NCBI GenBank assembly: GCA_004335835.1
Contig: RWJK01001604.1
Location: forward strand, 88-48,083
DNA: 47,996 nucleotides
From: Scenedesmus sp. ARA3
Lineage: Eukaryota; Chlorophyta; Chlorophyceae; Sphaeropleales; Scenedesmaceae
Direction of reading: 5' to 3'
Shown: piece by piece, positions 45,194 to 47,996 of the stretch
How positions within the stretch are numbered: the first letter of the stretch is position 1
Layout: each line of letters opens with the position of its first letter
Program-made: the position numbers and the translations under genes
The notes under the pieces: model-generated
What the model saw: only the letters and a program-made list of their open reading frames with translations
What the model was told of the DNA's origin: nothing
Database searches by the model: none

Positions 45194-47996
45194 GGCATTG
45201 TATACCACCAGCACAAGTGCTTGTCAGCGCTGATGCCGGGTTATTGCAACTTCAATGCATGCTGAAGCTCACGTGCACGGAAACCTCCTCCAGATTGGTT
45301 GCTTTGATCATTTCTACGTCCTCAAAGTCAAACTCACACTCTCTGTCAAGTCAAAGTAAAAGTCAAATGCTGGTTACAACTCACGTGCGCGGAGACCTCC
45401 TCCAGGTTTGTCGCGTTGCTCATCTCTATGCCTTCGAACGGGAAGCGCCCTATCAGCATCACGCACAGCATCACGCCCGCTGCCCAGATGTCTGCCTTTG
45501 TGCCGTCATACAGCGCGCTCTGGTTGCAGGCCTTAGGCCCCAGCAGCTGCGGCGACATGTAGTCCGGCGTGCCTGCAGGCGGAGGTTTGACCAAGGTTTG
45601 ACCAGCGATGTCAACTACGTTTTGAGCATGTTAGACCACAAAAGTAACAGCGCTTGAGTGGATTACATTGGGTACATTGTGCAGGCTGTGGGGCCCAGCA
45701 GCTGCGGGGACATGTAGTCCGGCGTGCCTGCAAGCAGAAGTTTGACCAAGGTGTGACCAAAGACGTCGACTGCGTTTGACCAAGTTTTAAAATTATGAAA
45801 TGATATTATGATGATAGTACATGGGCGCAGGCCTTGGAAGAACACAGCTCTAGAAGTAATGACAATGATATGATGATAATAGTACATGTATGCAGGCCTT
45901 GGGCCCCAGCAGCTGCGGCGACATGTAGTCCGGCGTGCCTGCAAGCAGAAGTTTGAGCAAGGTTTGACCACAGAGATTGACAATGTTTGACCAAGTAGTA
46001 AAAGTATGAGGATGATATGATGGTGATATTACATGTATGCAGGCCTTGGAAGGAAACAGCTGCAGCGACATGTAATCCGGCGTGCCTGAAGCAGAAGGTC
46101 GACCACTTTGAGTTGACTACGATGACCAAGTTTAAGAGGTATGCAGATGGTTATTTACAATTACATAACGACACAGATAACACAGCCAAAACATTCAACC
46201 ATACGTGTGATGGTGGTCATCTGCGCCTCCTGCGTCCACCGCCGCGCAACACCAAACTTTCATGCATGCACTCCTCACTCGTAACATTGATGTAGCATAA
46301 ACATACACGACAAAACATATACCATACCCGTGATGGTGGTCATCTGCGGCTCCTGCGTCCACCACTTGGCGAAGCCAAAGTCGCACAGCTTGATGCGTGG
46401 AGGGTCGTGATCGTCCAGCAGCGTATTGTCCATCTTGAGGTCCCTGCAGATACAAGCATAAACAAATGACAACGTTGTTAACATTCAACTGTGTGTGGAT
46501 TAAAAGCTGTTTGAAACGGCACAAAGTGGCCATCCAGCAGCGCGTTGTCCATCTTGAGGTCCCTGCAGAACAAGTAGCAGTACCCAACATCGCGAGCAGC
46601 AAAAGCGCGGAGCAGCAAAGGCGCGGTCTAAGTCGGAGAAGGCTACAGTTCTAAGAAGCCGTCCAGCAGCGATTCGTCTGCTTTCAGGTCCCTGCAGGAA
46701 GGCAAAGGGCAAATGTGCTGAGGCTCAGGTCTCGGCAGATGACAGTGATGACATCAGCAAGCACCGCACCACCCTGCTCAGCAAATCTGCATAATGACGT
46801 GTAATAACCCATCTGTGTGCCACCTTGTTCCTGTGGCAGCAATCCACAGCGCCGATTTCATTGATGACAAAGCAGCAAGCCGTGTCCTTCTGTATGAGCA
46901 GGCCTCATCAGGCAACTATCACATAATCCCCACCCACCTGTGCGCCACCTTGTTCCGGTGGCAGTAATCCACCACGTCGATTATCTGGCTGAAGAAGTAG
47001 CGCGCCCCGTCCTCCTCCATCACCAGGCACCTATGCCGATGCAAACCACTGCATGACACAACCATCACCCACCTGTGCGCCACCTTGTTTCGATGGCAGT
47101 AATCCACGGCGTCAATTATCTGACTGAAGAAGTAGCGTGCCTCGTCCTCCTCCATCACCAGGCCATCACGCGTGTCAAAGGAGCCAAACTTGAGCAGGAT
47201 GGTTTTGAGGATGTAGTCGGCCATGTTGCCGCCCGCAACATACTCCATCACCAGGCCCAAGTGTGTCCTGCAAGCATGTGCATGAGGAACAGATGTTCAT
47301 GCTTGCGTTTCAGCGGCGTGCACGCCTCTCAGAAAAACAGACAACAGTGAAAAGTTTCATCCGTATGTGCCACGTACAGGTGTGTCCTGCAAGCGTGCAA
47401 ACACGAGCAACAGCAAAGACAGAGGCATTTGTGAACTTGAGCAGGATGGTTTTGAGGATGTGGTCGGCCATGTTGCCGCCGGCAACATACTCCATCACAA
47501 GGCCCAAGTGTGTCCTGCAAGGCAAAAAGTACACCAGCAGCAACAGACAAAAACTGACAGCGTCAAAGTGGTTGTCCTGCAAGCATGCCAACGTCAGCAA
47601 CAGCGCGCACAAGAACACGCAGAGATGGGTTACATAGTGTCACAACCAACAAGTATGATATGTGTGTTCAACGGCACGTGTCACCAGCCAGAAGCACGCC
47701 GACAAGAACCAACAAGAAGAGTTTGAAGGCTTGTGATCAACTGGCAGCACTTGCACCTCTCACCGCGTCAGTACCAGCTCCCTGGGTTTGACCATGTTCA
47801 AAGGCCCCAGCTGAGCCCTCACTGCGAAAGTGTCACCCCTGATTGGTGAGACCAAACCCACTCAAAAAACCAATATCAGCCCCCTGGGTTTGATTATGTT
47901 CAAAGGGGTCCTTGCCCCAGCTGCGCCCTCACTGCGACAGTATCAGCCCTGATTGGTGAGACCAAATCCACTCACCGAATGAATATGAGCTCCCCG
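42005..47996 (-). CDS. SnRK2-like Ser/Thr protein kinase, 5' end beyond window
   Basis: Exons in transcript order: 47996-47976 (partial), 47267-47073, 46443-46328, 45572-45385, 45027-44903, 43938-43767, 43447-43253, 42448-42005; phases close, 477 residues after the first join. Seen are GLVMEYVAGG (hinge), YFFSQIIDAVDYCH, the catalytic loop HRDLKMDN split by an intron before the Asp (46442-46440), DFG (46382-46374), GTPDYMSPQL, DIWAAGVML, and the helix-I region ending RITVPEIRAHPWY. The order and the HLGLVMEY/VAGG and EIRAHPWY signatures fit the CAMK-group SnRK2/SnRK-like kinases of plants and algae. The APE Glu is replaced by Gln (SPQ at 45555-45547). The C terminus has a Gln-rich coiled stretch, then a conserved INVHEYEQPGRH segment and a poly-Gln tail. 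The Lys/Glu N-lobe is outside the window. Confidence 0.9.
42410..42790 (-). repeat. Three copies of the kinase last-exon acceptor
   Basis: On the minus strand, exon-like starts at 42745, 42572 and 42448 (real) encode versions of INVHEYEQPGRHTDLATIND. The first two diverge after about 90 bases. CTG runs precede each; the one before 42572 is ~30 units long. Confidence 0.9.
42575..42664 (-). repeat. (CTG)~30 microsatellite before a decoy acceptor
   Basis: About 90 bases of pure CAG on the + strand (CTG in the transcript), directly preceding the CAG acceptor of the middle decoy copy of the last kinase exon. It lies wholly in the last intron, so it is not translated if the real acceptor is used. 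Confidence 0.95.
42860..43255 (-). repeat. Copies of the kinase exon 43447-43253 3' part and donor
   Basis: The part encoding YSPEQDDPALFEDMNGAADV onward with its donor recurs at ~43160-43037 (donor intact, LTS|GTGAGT). A third, decayed copy lies at ~42930-42870. The second copy preserves about 40 codons in frame with few replacements. Confidence 0.88.
43430..43665 (-). repeat. Three copies of the acceptor of kinase exon 43447-43253
   Basis: CAG|GTGGCCTCGGG(T/C)-type starts lie at 43649, 43557 and 43447 (real), spaced 92 and 110 bp, each followed by codons for VASG.YVNKD. Copy 1 has CACAG, copy 2 CTGCAG. Confidence 0.85.
43900..44330 (-). repeat. Four copies of the acceptor of kinase exon 43938-43767
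   Basis: CAG|CATCACTGTGCCGG starts lie at 44295, 44167, 44051 and 43938 (real). Each copy carries IRAHPWY codons and, in two, the RRPLPPLYAQA codons. Spacings are 128, 116 and 113 bp. CTG runs lie between the copies. Confidence 0.92.
44370..44945 (-). repeat. Six copies of the 3' edge of kinase exon 45027-44903
   Basis: The block encoding LLNRMFHLDEQQR plus donor occurs with exon ends at 44903 (real), 44801, 44699, 44597, ~44485 and ~44378, spacing ~102 bp then ~107-112. In copies 2-4 a CAG also precedes GGAGTG(T/C)G, so 44851-44801, 44749-44699 and 44647-44597 are 51-nt, in-frame candidate exons. Confidence 0.93.
45265..45400 (-). repeat. Duplicated donor edge of kinase exon 45572-45385
   Basis: The NLEEVSAH|GTGAG edge recurs ~108 bp downstream on the minus strand (around 45315-45274) with an intact GTGAGC donor. 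Confidence 0.85.
45540..46095 (-). repeat. Four copies of the acceptor of kinase exon 45572-45385
   Basis: CAG|GCACGCCGGA(C/T)TACATGTC starts lie at 46085, 45938, 45727 and 45572 (real), spaced 147, 211 and 155 bp. Each encodes TPDYMS and onward. A partial AAGGCCTGCGCCCATG relic near 45830 suggests a fifth. Confidence 0.92.
46190..46345 (-). repeat. Duplicated donor edge of kinase exon 46443-46328
   Basis: The WTQEPQMTTIT-coding edge recurs near 46240-46200 with CACACGTATGG in place of CACGGGTATGG, so a GT remains but the frame context is altered. Confidence 0.8.
46430..46700 (-). repeat. Three copies of the catalytic-loop exon acceptor
   Basis: CAG|GGACCT(C/G)AA starts at 46691, 46562 and 46443 (real) encode DLK followed by L-L-D versions of the catalytic loop. 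Only the last reads DLKMDNTLLDD and continues to DFG. Copy 1 has DLKADESLLDG and copy 2 DLKMDNALLDG. Confidence 0.88.
46800..47275 (-). repeat. Copies of the kinase exon 47267-47073 3' part and donor
   Basis: The part encoding EARYFFSQIIDAVDYCHRNKVAH with donor recurs with exon end 46938 (donor GTGGGT intact, 135 bp away). A second, shorter relic near 46860-46825 has lost the donor GT (CACAGATGGG). Confidence 0.88.
47255..47530 (-). repeat. Two copies of kinase exon 47267-47073 acceptor half
   Basis: CAG|GACACACTTGGGCC starts lie at 47514 and 47267 (real), 247 bp apart. The upstream copy encodes THLGLVMEYVAGGNMADHI through LLK and then diverges. Confidence 0.88.
47740..47996 (-). repeat. Copies of the donor edge of the window-edge kinase exon
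   Basis: A ~106-bp unit (GACCAAA(T/C)CCACTCA..., CCCTGGGTTTGA(C/T)(C/T)ATG) is repeated. The exon edge reads ELIFIR at 47976, a version followed by a stop and lacking GT near 47885, and ELVLTR with an intact donor at 47764. Which of the two intact edges is used cannot be told, because the exon body lies outside the window. Confidence 0.8.

Noticed and set aside
1..47996. CRISPR array or prokaryotic operon
   Set aside because: The tandem repeats include exon edges and have no spacer pattern; all genes have introns, transit peptides or eukaryotic domains.

Overview
The window looks like nuclear DNA of a chlorophycean green alga (Chlamydomonadales/Sphaeropleales type). The signs are GC-rich coding sequence with strong G/C third positions, many short exons joined by GT-AG introns, very abundant CAG/CTG runs that become poly-Gln or poly-Ala in proteins, TGTAA poly(A) signals, A/C-rich 5' leaders with T/G-rich introns and 3' UTRs, and two apparent chloroplast transit peptides on proteins that are not photosynthetic enzymes. 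The genus cannot be named from the sequence alone.

Layout. On the + strand: a plastid thioredoxin (1246-2251, 2 exons); a five-KH-domain RNA-binding protein with a long Pro/Gln-rich tail (5005-11715, 11 exons); a plastid-targeted protein built of several SpoVS/Alba-like modules plus RGG boxes (15378-21034, 7 exons); and a plastid-type SET-domain protein methyltransferase of the Rubisco-LSMT/SETD3-6 class (22347-28127, 9 exons). A Ser-rich minus-strand gene follows, of which only the 3' end is readable (32439-32938) and which converges on the SET gene. Next is a large Ala/Gln-rich + strand protein carrying two copies of a 53-residue basic, probably helix-turn-helix domain that I do not recognise (34422-38189, 3 exons). 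Last is a minus-strand SnRK2-like Ser/Thr kinase whose 5' end lies beyond the window (42005-47996, 8 exons seen). All exon phases of the six well-resolved genes close exactly, which supports the models. A 365-bp hAT-type MITE with a perfect 8-bp target-site duplication sits at 40438-40802, and a 118-bp near-perfect palindrome (possible small-RNA hairpin) at 21551-21668.

The most unusual signal is genome structure. In about 19 of the 34 introns in view, the exon edge and adjoining intron have been tandemly duplicated one to five times, usually with a unit of about 95-135 bp (exactly 117 bp x3 and 110 bp x4 in the cleanest arrays). The extra copies always lie on the noncoding side, keep recognisable splice sites to varying degrees, and are decayed to different extents. 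One such copy extends past a stop codon. Some copies form in-frame candidate cassette exons (51 nt x3 in the kinase, 57 nt in the SpoVS gene, 24 nt in the KH gene). CTG runs form the tract just before many 3' splice sites, and two are very long, one interrupted by an assembly gap. The genes have no obvious common pathway. RNA binding, plastid redox and methylation, signalling and putative transcription control are simply neighbours.
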